From Massariosphaeria phaeospora (lineage: Eukaryota; Ascomycota; Dothideomycetes; Pleosporales): a stretch of 64,000 nucleotides of DNA. Where the stretch lies: positions 868,001 through 932,000 of the forward strand of contig JAADJZ010000014.1 in NCBI GenBank assembly GCA_011032825.1, given 5' to 3'. Both the position numbers and the translations under genes were made by a program. This document shows, one piece after another, positions 45,552 through 57,447 of this stretch (its first letter is position 1; each line of letters opens with the position of its first letter). The notes under the pieces were generated by a model, which did not search any database, was not told the DNA's origin, and saw only the letters and a list, made by a program, of their open reading frames with translations.

Positions 45552-47821
45552 TTAAGCAGCCTCATCTGTGAGCAGCTTCGTGATCTTGCCAATGGCGATG
45601 GTTTGGCCCTGGTCCCTGTGAACTTGTTAGCTTTCTATCTGCCTCTAAAAACCTCGGGTGGATCTCACCTCAGGGTAAACCGTCCTAGCTGCGGGTAATC
45701 CTCGAATCTCTCTACACATATCGCGCCGGCTGCACCCGTAACTTCTAGTCTCGCAATGATGCTCATTCCTTTCGTTGCGAAGCCCGGTGCCTTCCTGCTC
45801 TTTCGGCCAGTGCCCTTTTCCAGCTTATGAAGAAGCGCAGCAAATGTGACCTCTTCTTGCGCAGCGTGCACGTGCAGTACGCAGTTGAAACCCGCACTCA
45901 GAATTGACTTGATTTCGAGCAGCACGATCTGAGCCTCGAAAGAGGACACGCAATGGACTGGTCGCTTTGGCGAGCAGAGCACGAAGCCAGGTAGGATGTC
46001 TTCCTCTTCCACACCACGAAGACGGATACGGATCTGGTCGCCGCATGCAGCTCCGGGAATTTCGTCCTCCTGCTCGCCGTAGAGAGCTGAGATGGAGATG
46101 TTGTCGCGATTGGGCATCATCAGATACTTGTTTTCCTTTTTGATCACTCCGGATTCGATCTTTCCTATTCAGAGTCAGAAGACTGTGATCAGCCGGGACA
46201 GGAATTCATTACCCTCGATCATGGTGCCCATATCGCGATACTTGGCGGCGATGGGCATCATAAATGGCGCATTGAGTTTCCGCTCCAAGGAGACCATGCC
46301 GTCTAGGTACTCTAGTAGGGATGGCCCATGGTGCCATGGTGCCAGATCTTTCGGGACGCGATCTTTGATACCGACGGTGGTTTGAGCGCTGATGGGCATG
46401 AAAGCCAGGTCCGTTTTGGGGTTGTAGCCAACACCCTTGAGGAAAACGGAGAGTTTGCCGGTACACTCCTTGTACCGCTCCTCGGACCACTCGACGGTCG
46501 GGTCGTCCATCTTGTTCACAGCTACCACGAGTTTGTTGACACCCTGCGTTTTCGCCAACATCGCATGCTCGCGGGTCTGCCCACCCTTCTCAAATCCAGT
46601 CTCGTATTCTCCCTTGCGGGCGGAGATGACGAGGATTCCGACGTCCGCCTGAGATGCTCCTCCAATCATGCTGGGAACGAACGTCTTATGCCCCGGCGCA
46701 TCCAGAATCGTGTAACGGCGCTTCTCGGTTTCAAAGAAGGCTCGGCCGACTTCTACTGTCTTGCCCTTCGACCGCTCCTCCTTTGTCAAATCAAGCGCCC
46801 ATGACAGGTACCATGTCTCTCGGCCGGCCTCCTTGGCTTCTCGCTTGTACTTGTCCATTGTCCGCTCGTCCACCATGCCAGTGGCATAGAGAATGCTGCC
46901 ACCGAGCGTCGATTTGCCCGCGTCGACGTGACCCAAGAAAATGACGTTTACGTGCTCCTTTCCATACATCTCGGCCAGCGTATCCTCATCGACGTCTTCG
47001 GCTTGCTCTTGCTCGATTACGTCAGCTGTGCGGGTCGGGCCCCTCGTCGCCGCTTCACTGCGTGAGGGGCTGTTCCGACCAGACGATGGTGTGGGCGATG
47101 TGGTCCCAGAAGCTGATCCCGCCTTGGTGTCCTCTCCGGTCTTCTCGATAGCTTTGGCGGCAGCAACCTTCGACCCTGCTTCGGGTGCCTTCTTGTCTAC
47201 GTTATCCTTCGCGGCTGAGGGTGCAGGTGCCGTTGACCCGAGCGAGAGCACCTTGGTGCCGCCAGTCTTCTCCACCTTGGGCGCTGCGGCTTCGGCGCTG
47301 ATGGAGAGCACTTTGGCCTTTGGTGCTGCGTCGCCGCCGATGCTCAGCACCTTTGCCTTTGGCGCTTCCTTCTTTGGCTCGGCAGCTGCAAGGGACGCCG
47401 CCGCCTGTGATGTGTTGTCGCCTGCTGCTGGTCTCTTCGCAATCTGGACGGGCGCTTGATGCGGCTGCGGCTGTTGAGGCTGGAAGCCTTGCTGTTGCTG
47501 GCCATACTGGCTCTGGTTCTGGTAGCCCTGCTGTGGGTACTGCTGCCCGTACTGGTTGTACTGCGGATACCCTTGCTGTGCCCCGTACTGCGGGTATCCC
47601 CCATATGCCTGCTGTTGATTGTAGTACTGCTGGTATTGCTGCTGGCCATATCCCCCGCCATACTGCGGGTATTGCTGCTGGCCGCCGGGCGTGAAAGCCT
47701 GCGCACCGGGTGTAAAAGCCGACGCGCCGGGCTGGAACGATCGGGCTTGCGCGTTATTAATGTTGAGATTCTGCGCCTGTTGTGCAAGGCGCTCTTCTTC
47801 GTCCTCCCAGGAATCGGCCAT
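45552..47821 (-). CDS. SUP35: Translation release factor eRF3 (Sup35)
   Basis: Three exons (47821-46213, 46164-45669, 45615-45552) give 722 residues. Introns are 48 and 53 nt and interrupt codons in phases 1 and 2 exactly at conserved positions (TMIEG/KIESG and GRFTLR/DQGQ). The start is ATG 47821 (MADSWEDEEERL); an open frame upstream lacks family resemblance. Residues ~35-60 hold tandem AFTPG motifs resembling overlapping PAM2 sites for poly(A)-binding protein. About 60-145 is a Gln/Tyr/Gly/Pro-rich prion-like N domain. The M region has three KVLSI/LG repeats. The GTPase begins near 291 with GHVDAGKST, DAPGHK and NKMD, followed by two beta-barrel domains. With eRF1 it releases nascent chains at stop codons. 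Confidence 0.96.
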
Positions 47822-48363
47822 CGTGACGATGCGGGGTTGCGAAGCCGCCGACGAGGGGCGTTGTGGGCGGAATGGGCTCGAACTCGGGGAAAGGCTCGGT
47901 CGAGGAGAAAGTTCGGTGGTGCGGCCGGATGGTAGTAGGGGGGGAAGGACTGGATTCTTTATACGGCGGCTCGTGCTCGTCGAGGGCCTGGTGGAAAAAG
48001 TAAGATTTTCTGTCGTGGGCCGCGCCGCCTCCTCGACGTTGGCATTTGGCATTTGGCGCGGGGCAAACCCGCGCAGCCACCCACGCAGCCACCCCCGGGC
48101 CGGAAAGCGCCACTCCCAGTCATCCGTGACTCAGCGCCTACAGGTGCAGTGGGCAGTTGCAGCCCAAACATTCACTAGCGCCACAAACACACGCCGATGA
48201 CTCCACGCAAACACACGGCCGTGCAGGAAAGAGGGTGAAACCCGGCACGCTCATCGACCGTATGGCCCGACCCCATTCCTACCGCGGTTATAACTCTCTC
48301 TTCAGACTAATGCCATCGCGCGACAACCGGAAAACCCCATATACGCCTCCCTTGTAGTCGAGC
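47822..48363. promoter_or_regulatory. Shared divergent promoter of SUP35 and YRB30
   Basis: The two start codons are 542 bp apart and face away from each other, so one intergenic segment must contain both promoters and 5' leaders. It has GC-rich stretches with CCGCGGTTATAA-like sequence near 48282. No specific operator could be assigned. Confidence 0.55.
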
Positions 48364-50736
48364 ATGGAGGTCTTACTATCCAAAGTGAGAGGATCCATTC
48401 TTCGATCAGCCAATAACACTTCGCGTTGACTTCCGCAATGACTAACATTTGCTTAGGTGACGCAGCAGGCGATGAACTATGCCATCCGGACAGGCATCAC
48501 CATCACTAGCGGCTATGCCATGCAGCAATGTGGGCGTCTGCTTAAGGTGAGTCAACTGTCATGAGTCTGACTACTGGTATGCTGACTGGTAGACGGTCGA
48601 AGGGCACGAGAAGGAGGAGCTGGCGGCCTTGCAGCTGCGCCTCGAGGGCAAGATCCGAGTAAGAATCCTGACTCTGCTCTAGTCACTCTACTGACGATCC
48701 AGATCATTTCTCCCGCAATCGACATGATTGAGCTTATTGCAGCTCGCGGAAACACGTCGTTGGAGTCAGCCGTGACGCTGACCAAATCCCTCCGATGGGA
48801 CATCCAGTCACTAGGTGTCCGCCTTGCCAAAGCTGTAGGAGAAGAAAAGCGGACTCGGAAGGGTAGCTCGAAGAGCAGATCACGTGCTCAAAACGACATC
48901 GAGCTGAAGCTCATCATTGCCGACATCAAGAAGCTGCTGAGTCGGATTGAAGACGCCGTGCCACTCATCAACCTCGCCATCACTACCTCAGGCGTGAGCT
49001 TGTCCACTACTCTTCCAGCCACGGTGTCGCCATCTCGGCTTTTACAGGCCAGCACATTTCTGACTGCCGGTGATACGTCGTACTCGATGTCACTGCCCAG
49101 GGCGCAGCAGATTGGACCGGTCTTCACGCTCTCCATGTACATGCTCTTCTCTGGGCATGCGAACCGACCACATGACATGGAAGGCATTCGGGACACGACC
49201 TGGAAAGAAGTCATGCACAAAGCGCGTGTAACACTGCTGAGAGTGCCTCTAGACAATGTGTATGATTATCCGACGCCGTTCGGAGCCGACAACGAGAGGC
49301 GCAGTGAAGGTGCTCACGGTCATATCCCATCTGAAGGCCGATTGAACGAGTTTGCCTACCAGCTGCTCGTCGTTGAAGACCTAGACGACGATCGTGTGCA
49401 TACATTCGAAGACTCAGAGGCCCAGCCAGGCCCGTATGACGGTGTCCAACTAGCCGGCATACGCGAACTCATTCCCATTCATGAGATTTCTAAGATATTC
49501 TACGCGGACACGGGAAAGATTTTGAACATTGGCACAGATGGAGAGACTAACAACCCCATTCTCCTTCTCAAACGCGACATAAACGCAGTACCTCCTCGGC
49601 GGATGATGGAGCGCAACGTGGAGCCAGATTACGAATCCGACGATTCACAGACGGTAGCAGGGTCAGACGTTGAGGACGAGCAGACAGAGTTGGACCAACA
49701 GCTGCACCGCGAATCTACACCTCGACCACCAGAGGAGCTACCACAGCACCCACAGCCCCTGCAGCAAGAGATCAAACACCCATGGCGTCTGCCGCCAAAC
49801 CTCGACCTTGAGTGGATGGCCTTCGAAGTCTACGCCGAAGAGCCTTCCAGTGAGTCTGACATCGACGAGTCCGATTTCGAGGTCAAAACACCCCCGCCAG
49901 CGAGCTCCAAATTCCAACGCGAGTCCATATCCCCGGGCCTGGTATCTGGCATCTCCAAACTCGACCTCCAGCCCTCTACCCCATCTGAAAGACAAACCCA
50001 ACTCATTCCCTCTCCGCAGAAAGCCCCTCTTCTCCCTCAATACTCGCCCAAACCCACCACTCTCCCCGCAATCAAGACCTCCCTCTCGCTGCTCGAAATG
50101 CTCATTCGCCTCACCGCCCTCCAACAGTTCCAGCAATCCTCCCACCTCGCCATCCCTGACGAACTGCTCACGTTCTTCCTGTCAGACAGTAGCACCGTAG
50201 GCGCAGGCGGCGACTCCGAACTTCGACGACGCGCCCGCCGCGAGGCACGTATGCGTGTTGGCTTCGATCCTTACGATGAGAGCCCGATCAAGCGCCGCGG
50301 CGAAGCGTATCTCGAGCACGAGTTTCACGGGGACGAGAACGGATACCATGATAGTCCCCCTAGTGGGCCGAAGCGCTACGACTACGAAGGCTTTCCTCAC
50401 GGCAGGGCATCGACCATCTACTCGCGGTCCCGGTCCTCTACTCCACTAGCATCCCCATCGCTTCCGAATTCGTCTCCGATTCGTGGAAAGTCGTCCGCGG
50501 ACACGGCACTCCCATCCCGAGAGGGCCGGTTTTCGTTGTCCGCTGCGAGTCCACTGTTACGAAGAGCGACGACGCAACCGGGTCAGTTCAAGATAATGAA
50601 GCAGCCGAGCTTTAGGGGCCCGCCTACTGCACCACATACTTCGAGTAGTCCGAGGGTTGGGCAGCAAGCTGGGCAGATGGGGAGGGAGAACGTGAAGCTG
50701 GACACGCCACCCAGTAGTACTAAGAAAGGCGCATAA
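48364..50736 (+). CDS. YRB30: Yrb30-type RanGTP-binding protein
   Basis: Four exons (48364-48384, 48457-48546, 48593-48658, 48703-50736) give 736 residues. All three introns (72, 46 and 44 nt) are phase 0, with GTGAGA/GTGAGT/GTAAGA donors and CTAAC/CTGAC branch sites. The N-terminus (MEVLLSK, then VTQQAMNYAIRTGITITSGYAMQQCGRLLK, then IISPAIDMIELIAARGNTSLESAVTLTKSLRWDIQSL) matches the Ran-binding family PF05508, whose yeast member Yrb30 binds RanGTP and blocks its RanGAP-stimulated hydrolysis. The conserved part covers about 1-330, including LVVEDLDDD and IPIHEISKIFYADTGKIL. The rest is Ser/Pro/acidic and disordered. The first three exons are too short for a naive ORF scan. Confidence 0.9.
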
Positions 50737-51056
50737 AGCGGTACGGGTCATGATGAACGACATATAAACGGCTCCAGTGTGAAGTGCTTATCAAACTCGG
50801 GAAGAGATGTGCTATGCATATAATGATCAGCAGTGGCGTTCGGGAAGTAGATATTTCAAAGATACCATTTCTTACTCACGACACGGTAGAGGTACCGTTG
50901 AAGCGGCTGGTGCTTTGTAACAGCATACATCAATAGAAGCATTTCTATCATCGGCATTTCTCAATGCCACCACAGTACAAGAGGCTAATCATTCATCGGA
51001 TATACGCCATACCTAAGAGCGCCGGTATAAACATGCCCACGTCCAGTTTCCTCACC
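50737..51056. other. Convergent 3' intergenic region
   Basis: About 320 bp between the 3' ends of YRB30 (plus) and the BSD-domain gene (minus). It presumably contains both polyadenylation sites. No other feature was seen. Confidence 0.4.
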
Positions 51057-52388
51057 TTATTCCCAGTCTTCTTCATCGCTCTCTTCAGCTACAGCCTTCT
51101 TCTTGTCTTGCGGTGAACCCGGTGCCCGGCTCGTCGCTCCGCTTACTAGATCATAACTAGCATCGCTATCTGCGACAGACTTCTCGTCGTTTGAGCGGCG
51201 CGGCTGGACAGGCGGTTTGAGGTCGGTGTCGGAGGGCTTGAGCGTTTCTTTCGAGGCCGCGAGGTTGATGGGCGATTTGGATTTGTTGGGCGTGGTGGAC
51301 TCGTCGTCTTCGGAGTCTTCGTCCCAGCTTACTTCTTCGTCCGCGGGGGTGGATGCTGGCGGGCATTTAGCAATTGCAGTTAGTTTGAGGTCGAGGAGTC
51401 TCATCGTACCTTTCAACATCTCCCTCCGCCGCTGCTCGTCCGTCTCGATTACGTGTCTCAGGAAGTAGTACCGGCACCAGAAGGCCGCGTACTCGACCTT
51501 CTCCGGCACACACTGCTCCATGGCGTGCCGCAGCTCCTCGTGCTTGTCCAGATCCTTGCTAATCGCATCCGTCTTCTGCTCCACATCGAATCCCTTCTTC
51601 CACGACTCCCACTCGGGCGACACAGGGTCTTTGAGGAAAGACTCGAGCGAGGAGTGGATAACGTGCAATTGCGCGTCGAAGCGCGTGGCGTGCACCACCT
51701 TCTTGCCGGAGCTGTCTTTGCTCTCGAACAGCACCCTGCCGTCGTCGGCGCCTTCGCCGCCTTCGGGGGGCGCAATGGTCACGGCGTCGCGGAGGAACCC
51801 CCGGATGTTGGTTCCGAACTTGAGCAGCGCTTCGTCGGCTGCGTCCTCGGCTTTCTCGATGTCCTTTAGCCTTTTCGCAGCTTCGCTCCGGAAGCGGCTG
51901 AGCATGCCCTCGGCTTCTTTGAAGATGTCGGCGGGGAGCGAGTCGGGCCGTTCGGGGTGTGCGGGGGAGGAGCTGTCGGTGGGGCCATCTGTGTCCGCGG
52001 GAGTGGACGTCGAGGCTGCGGCGTCGCCGGTCTGCACGGAGAGCGTTCGAGTGTGGCTGATTAGCGTCGAGATGCCTGCCGTAGCTTGTTTGGTCGCGCC
52101 ATCGTAGTACTGCTCGCCCTGCGCTCGGTGTCAGCGGCCATGCTCTTCGGCGAATTCGAGCAAGCGATCTCTCTCGCTAGACCAAGGCCCTACCTGTTTC
52201 TTCACCGTCCCGAAGAAGCCCCCCAGTTTTGCTGCCCACGGACTGCTCGAGATTGCTTTGTAGGCATCCTGGATCTCGCTGTTGATGTTGCTGTTCTCGT
52301 GCCTGGAGCTATCTGAGGCGGACGGGTCCTGCGGCTTGGGCAGTTGCGGGTAGCTTTCTTCTTGGATGTGGTCGTATGCGGAGTCCAT
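51057..52388 (-). CDS. BSD-domain protein, Dos2-like
   Basis: Exons 52388-52194, 52118-51410 and 51355-51057 give 400 residues. Intron 1 is 75 nt (GTAGGG...GCGCAG, CTGAC branch). A second intron of 54 nt (51409-51356) is proposed from its GTACGA donor, CTAAC branch site and CCAG acceptor. It is a multiple of three with no stop, so retaining it would add 18 residues instead. Residues 1-65 begin [11 protein letters not shown] and include [18 protein letters not shown]. The BSD domain lies at about 205-260, with the diagnostic hydrophobic/Phe-Trp pattern ([10 protein letters not shown] ... [14 protein letters not shown]). An acidic tail with SWDEDSEDD ends in DEEDWE. The function of Dos2-like proteins is poorly known. 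BSD domains also occur in TFIIH and synapse-associated proteins. Confidence 0.85.
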
Positions 52389-52835
52389 GTTGGAGGCAAC
52401 AGGTCGGTAGTGGGCGCGACGTGGGCTACGGAATGCTTGGAGGTGGAAACGGCAGCGGCAGTTCCGAGGACGGGACAAGCCGCAAACAGTGGCCGGCTTG
52501 GCGGATGAGGTCAGGCAATGCAATGCACCCCGGATTTTAGTTGCAACGCCGAACGCGTGGGAGTTGGGAGTACCACTACAAGACGTGCACACGACGAGTA
52601 TGTAGATGCAAGTGAGTGGTTGGCAGGGGCCCGCGTCGTTGGCTGCCAGTTTGTGCTATTTATCTCGCCGTGGGGCAGCGCGTCTTGGCAGATGAGGCTC
52701 AACGCTCCAGAGCGCAGCGCGAACTATCTGCCCATCCCATCCCAACCTCCTCGTCCTAATCATCAACTCGCTTTCAATGGCCATTGTTCAACCCACGTAG
52801 ATTCGTAATGCATCACGAGATTTCTTTGCGAGTGC

Positions 52836-53473
52836 TCAGTTCCGCCGCTTGCCCACTACCTTGGTGAAGCCCTCCTCGTCCACCTCGGGGGCGGGTTTCG
52901 GCTTTGCAGGCGCATCCGACATGTCGACATCGCCGTCCTCGTCCTCGTCCTCGTCCTCGTCCGACTCCTCATCCACGCTATCCCACTCGGCGTCCTGGTT
53001 GCTCTCGCTGACGTGCACGTTGCCGGTCCCGACCTCCTTGCCCTTCCTCTCCTCCCACTTCTTCTGGAGCGCGTCCACTTTCGCAAAGTTGCCCTCGGCC
53101 ACCTCCTTGCGCAGTGCCATGATGTCTCGCGCAACAGTCACCTCGGTCTCGTCCTCCACCCGCACGCCAAACTCGTCTTCGAGCGCCTGGAGCAGCACAA
53201 CTTCGACGTCCTCGGTGTCGGTGTCAGGGTTGCTGGCAAAGATCTCGGAAATGGCGCCCGCAAGCCAGTCGCGCTTGTCGGAGCTATCGGGCCCTCCCCA
53301 CTGATTCTGCACGGCGACGGTCAAGTCGGACCAGTTGCACAGCGTGTGCCATATTCCCAGGTCGAATTTCGCCTCCTTCTGCTCTGCGCATGGGTAAGCA
53401 GGGGGACCGAGTATCCAAGGATCGACATACCTGGCGTTGCAGTGGCTGCCGACGATTGCGAGGCCGCAGACAT
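52836..53473 (-). CDS. TSR2: Tsr2 pre-rRNA-processing / eS26 escortin
   Basis: Two exons (53473-53431 and 53383-52836) give 196 residues. The 47-nt intron has a GTATGT donor and GCAG acceptor, phase 1. The conserved domain is clear: KFDLGIWHTLCNWSDLTVAVQNQWGG, DKRDWLAGAI, DTEDVEVVLLQALEDEFGV, and VARDIMALRKEVAEGN. It is followed by an acidic run (ESDEDEDEDEDGD) and ends EEGFTKVVGKRRN. Tsr2 binds the ribosomal protein eS26 and delivers it to pre-40S particles; it is needed for 20S pre-rRNA processing. Length fits the family. It diverges from the 4-TM gene at 53950. Confidence 0.93.
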
Positions 53474-53949
53474 TTCGTGAGTGTGGGTGGCACTTTTCCG
53501 CCTCGGCGCAAAGCTGCTGGTAGGATTTGCGCCATGACGCGGGTCTTATCGATAAGCTTCATGCACGACGCCTCCATCGACGGGTTTCAGACTTGCCCCA
53601 TGTGAAAGTTACTGGATACGGCCATATTCACTGTCTTGGCGGGTTCTTTTCGCACGCCAGATATCCGAACAAGGTGTTCGGCGGCTCGTATAATGTTCTG
53701 CCAAACTCCTCGTCGTTCGTTCTATTTGCAGCGTTCAACTCTCCCTTCGCACGGTGGTGGACAAAGCTCACTCGTTTCACTGCAGGTGCAACTTGGAGAT
53801 CAGGTGAATGGAAAACCACGAGAGCCACGGAGGCACCACTATCAATCTGTTTCGGAAGGCATGACGCACGCACCCAGAGTCGACCTCCTTCTTCGATCGC
53901 TCGCAACCTCCACACCCCGTCAACTTTCCGACACTCATTCCACGCCAAG
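53474..53949. promoter_or_regulatory. Shared divergent promoter of TSR2 and MARVEL-like gene
   Basis: 476 bp separate the two outward-facing start codons. Longer frames run through it (53527-54240, 53636-54130 on plus; 53628-53948 on minus) but change nothing recognisable. It must hold both promoters. No specific motif is assigned. Confidence 0.45.
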
Positions 53950-54522
53950 ATGCGCGCCCGCTACCCAGAGGTCGCTGCTCGCTGGCAAATTGCTCTGCAT
54001 GCCATTTCACTCGTCTGCAGCCTCTTCACGATCGGAGTTCTCGCGTACTGCACGGTACAGTTCAAGCAGAATCTCGTTCTCACATACCTTGTGGCACGCA
54101 ACTCTCCCAGGCGCCCCAGTCTCACTCTAACATACGTTAGACCTGCTGCGCAACTCTCTGGAACATCTACGAGCTTGTCGCTCTCTCTGGCCATCGTCAA
54201 CGATTCTGGAGGCTTTATGCTCTGCTCGTTGGCCTCGTAGAGTCCTTCATCTTTCTCATGTGCATCGTCAGCGTTGGCTCGGTGCTGCTGGCTGTCCCAA
54301 TCTCAGTCAACGGTAAAATGGACTCACCAGATGTCAAATTCTCCGAGTTCTTCGTCGTAGAAAACTGGAGGAATATCGTTGTCGGGCTGCAAGCTGGAAT
54401 AGGGTATGGCACTTTCTCGTCGCTTAACTCGTTGAACATTGTATTGACTGACATATCTCCATAGGCTGTCCCATCTTCTGCTGAGCGTCTTCGCCTGGGA
54501 TGATAGTGCAAGAAACAAATAG
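53950..54522 (+). CDS. Small four-helix membrane protein, MARVEL-like
   Basis: Exons 53950-54090, 54141-54403 and 54465-54522 give 153 residues. The second intron (61 nt) is GTATGG...CATAG and restores the frame exactly, giving LQAGIG/LSHLLLSVFAWDDSARNK. The first intron (50 nt) has a good CTAAC branch site and GTTAG acceptor but a weak GTGGCA donor; GTTCTC or GTACAG a few codons earlier would also keep phase. Four hydrophobic helices are visible: HAISLVCSLFTIGVLAYC, CCATLWNIYELVAL, YALLVGLVESFIFLMCIVSVGSV, and IVVGLQAGIGLSHLLLSVF. A charged RHxRFW-like loop lies between helices 2 and 3. This is the layout of fungal MARVEL-type proteins of plasma-membrane subdomains. Function is inferred. Confidence 0.7.
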
Positions 54523-55212
54523 GGAACGCAAGCCGAGGGAGAGTTCAGGGTCAGGCGCTGAGAAATTATACAATAGGCTTTTGGCACTGACGAGGATTCA
54601 GAGACGGACACACCCACTTCCGGATGATACCTCGGATTGGTTTTAGGAGGATATTGAGGGAGACATAGGACCGGAATATACCACTTCCGTAGCACACTGC
54701 TTTGCTCATGTGACAGCCAGACAGCCAGACATCCATGGATGTTCCTGTCTCTCTCTCTTCATACTGACTGAATTCATCGCTGATCGAGACAACTTACTCG
54801 GATGTTTTAACGAAATTCTAGCAACAGTAGAGATACTTTTCGTAGATGTATTATACAGTAGGTAGAAGCACCGGATGCAGCCTAGCCGGCAAAATATCTA
54901 TTTCACAGGGGAGCCTTGCTTCGCATGTCCTCGATTAGGAATAGCGCCGCTCGCAATCGCAGCTTCCCCATCTCTCCGCACCTGAAATCCACAACCACAC
55001 CAGCCATCTGCTCGCAGTACGGTGCGAAACCGCCTACACTGTAATTCTGCTATTCTATTTTACATATAGCACGTTCTACCGGCTTGGCTGCTCTAGACTA
55101 GGTTGTCCCGGTACAGCCTTGTCCGCCAGACCGGCGTTGCTTCTCGTCTCAGCACCATTCAGACAAATCATGCCGTAGTGCGGCTTTCGCCAATCCCGCC
55201 CTCTCCTACACC
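54523..55212. other. Intergenic region
   Basis: About 690 bp between the MARVEL-like gene and the kinase, both on plus. Short minus-strand frames are not protein-like. The last ~150 bp are probably the kinase promoter and leader. Nothing else is supported. Confidence 0.4.
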
Positions 55213-57267
55213 ATGTCTACAACTGCAGAGTTTCTCGAAGCTCACCCGTTTGCGGCGCTGATAATGAAACTCGAGTTTCCACCATCCGGTGCCGACTTCT
55301 CCACAATCAGCCAATACTTGAGCTCTGTGGGTCACGTAACGTGGGCCGAAAACCCGAAGCTATTCTACCTACTCGACTGGTTAAACCTACTCGATCTTAT
55401 AGATAAGTTCCTAGAGCAGGGACTCACAGATTGGTGGTTCCCGTTCCGGAAAGGAACATTGCAAAACTTGCTGGACGCCCAGGGACGAAAACGATTTCTC
55501 GATGACCAGTACCTCGTTTTAGACGATGAGACCCCTATTTCTTTATCTGGCGAACATTTTGCCTTCATAGACTCTGACCACATGGGCCTGGATGATGCCG
55601 GGCTATTGGGGGTGGGGGGTTGTGGCGAAGTTCACAGAGTGGTTGATCAAAGGAACGGCGAACTCTATGCGAAGAAATATATGCTACGGCCACTCAACCG
55701 AACTAGGCACCGCGAGTTAATGGACAACTTCAAAAGGGAGGTGTACGGAATGCGCCGCGTAAAGCATCGCCATTGTGTCGACCTTGTGGCTTCCTGTACG
55801 GACATGGATTCTGTCATTCTGTTATCATCTCCCGTGGCCGATATGGATCTCGCCAAGTTTTTAGATGCCAATCTCGAGCCAGCTCAGATGAATATCCTAC
55901 ACGGTTTTGTTGGTTGCATCACTTCAGCTCTGGCGTATCTTCACGAATTAGGAATCAGGTGTGTCACCCAGCGATGTTGCAGTCTTCTATCTAACGACAA
56001 CAGACACGACGATCTGAAGCCCAATAACATCCTTATACATGGCTCCAATGTGCTTCTGACTGATTTCGGCTTCTGGTGGGTCATTTCCTATCAAGTAAGA
56101 GACAACCCAAACTGAGAGACCGCTTCTAGCCTCGATTCCTCCGACAGCGCCATGTCAACGACAGTTGGTCGTGCAGCGCACTGTTCTCGTCGATACTCGG
56201 CTCCTGAGGTATTCGCTCACGAACCGAGAAACCGCTTGACCGATATATGGGGTTTGGGATGTGTCCTTTTCGAAATTCTATCCCGTTTAATGGGCCACAA
56301 GCTGTCGACTCTCAAAAGCTTTTGGGCAGCGAACGGGATCAAATTCGACAGCTTTGCGGAGAATCCGCAAGCCACCGAGCTATGGTTTCGCCGACTACTA
56401 GATGGCCAACCCAAGGCATATTTTGGTAGCGATCGCCGGGATTCCTTCTTGAGTTCTTACGTCTATCACATTCTCCTAGAACGTGACAGGCTCCTGCGAC
56501 CCACCGTGAAGCAAGTCTTGAGCAAGCTTCTCGACCTCGACTTCGTGTATCCCCTGGAGTCAGATCAACGCTGGGTTGCGGTATGCTGTTCTCACCACGC
56601 GGACCCTTGTATAGACGCACTAGTCGGCCCTGTGGGACTTACAGAAGACGCAAAGCGCCCTAGAGATCTACCACTGTGGCCAGTATTTGACCCAGACTGT
56701 CTGGATTCACATCTGGATTACATCTTACTCGACACCAAACTGAGACCAGTGTTACATCATAAAGGGTTGAATAGTAGGAGTCGTGATACTGATGACATAA
56801 CCGCTGACGGACACCTAGTATCCGAAGTGCAAGCCGCAATCGGGTGGGTGCTTGACAGGCAACTCAAACCGGTAGAATACGAAGACGGGGGGACCCTAGA
56901 ATCAAGCAAATTTAAGCAGCAAGCAAAGAAGAGTCTTGCAATAAGCCGGGTCAGGAACTTGGAAGTCTGGGTGCATCCGCTTCAGATACGTAAGGATGAC
57001 GACTCAGCACGCACTGTGCAGATAACGCTTGGAGCCATTTGCCTGGAGCGGCAGCCCAATTACAAAAGCCACTTCCTTGCTCTCATATTCGATGACGGGA
57101 AAGGAGTCGACCCGGTCGGGGCTGGTGATGGGGAAACAGGTCTCTGGACTGATGGTATACCACTACTCTCGTCCGCTCGTACGACCACTGAGCGCTTTTA
57201 TTCCGATGTCCGGGCACGGCTTGAACAACAATTACGCGCAAGCCAAAATCTGGTAGTTCGCATCTGA
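55213..57267 (+). CDS. Protein kinase with unknown N-terminal domain
   Basis: Exons 55213-55958, 56004-56075 and 56130-57267 give 651 residues. Introns of 45 and 54 nt interrupt codons at GIR/HDD and DFGFC/LDSS, both in phase 2 with matching acceptors. Residues 1-125 are an unrecognised helical domain. The kinase domain starts at about 132 with the Gly loop GVGGCGEV, the VAIK-type Lys in YAKKY (~155), catalytic loop HDDLKPNN (~250), DFG (~269-271), APE (in YSAPEV) and DIWGLGCVLFEI. All catalytic residues are present, so it should be active. A C-terminal ~230-residue region is unassigned. The type recalls solitary fungal kinases found near NLR-like (STAND) genes. A HeLo-like gene lies 180 bp downstream and could be spliced to it (see findings). 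Confidence 0.85.
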
Positions 57268-57447
57268 TAAGTTATCTTAGGCCGTCACTGACCTGATCTA
57301 GCGTTCTGCTGAGGAGAACTGCAAACCCGTGAGTCCCCAATGTGCAATGTAATTGACAACCAGTCTCATAATTTACCCCAGGCTCCAACTGATGCTTCTT
57401 GTGCCCGATGTCATCAACCAAGCCACAGATGTGACGGTAGTTTGAAT

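Noticed and set aside
47344..47935. Frames opposite or out of phase with the Sup35 N domain
   Set aside because: Shadows of the Gln/Tyr/Gly repeat codons.
57340..57447. Upstream ATG (57340) as start of the HeLo-like protein
   Set aside because: Residues before 57448 lie over an intron-like GTGAGT...CCCCAG segment, and the domain itself begins at the later Met.
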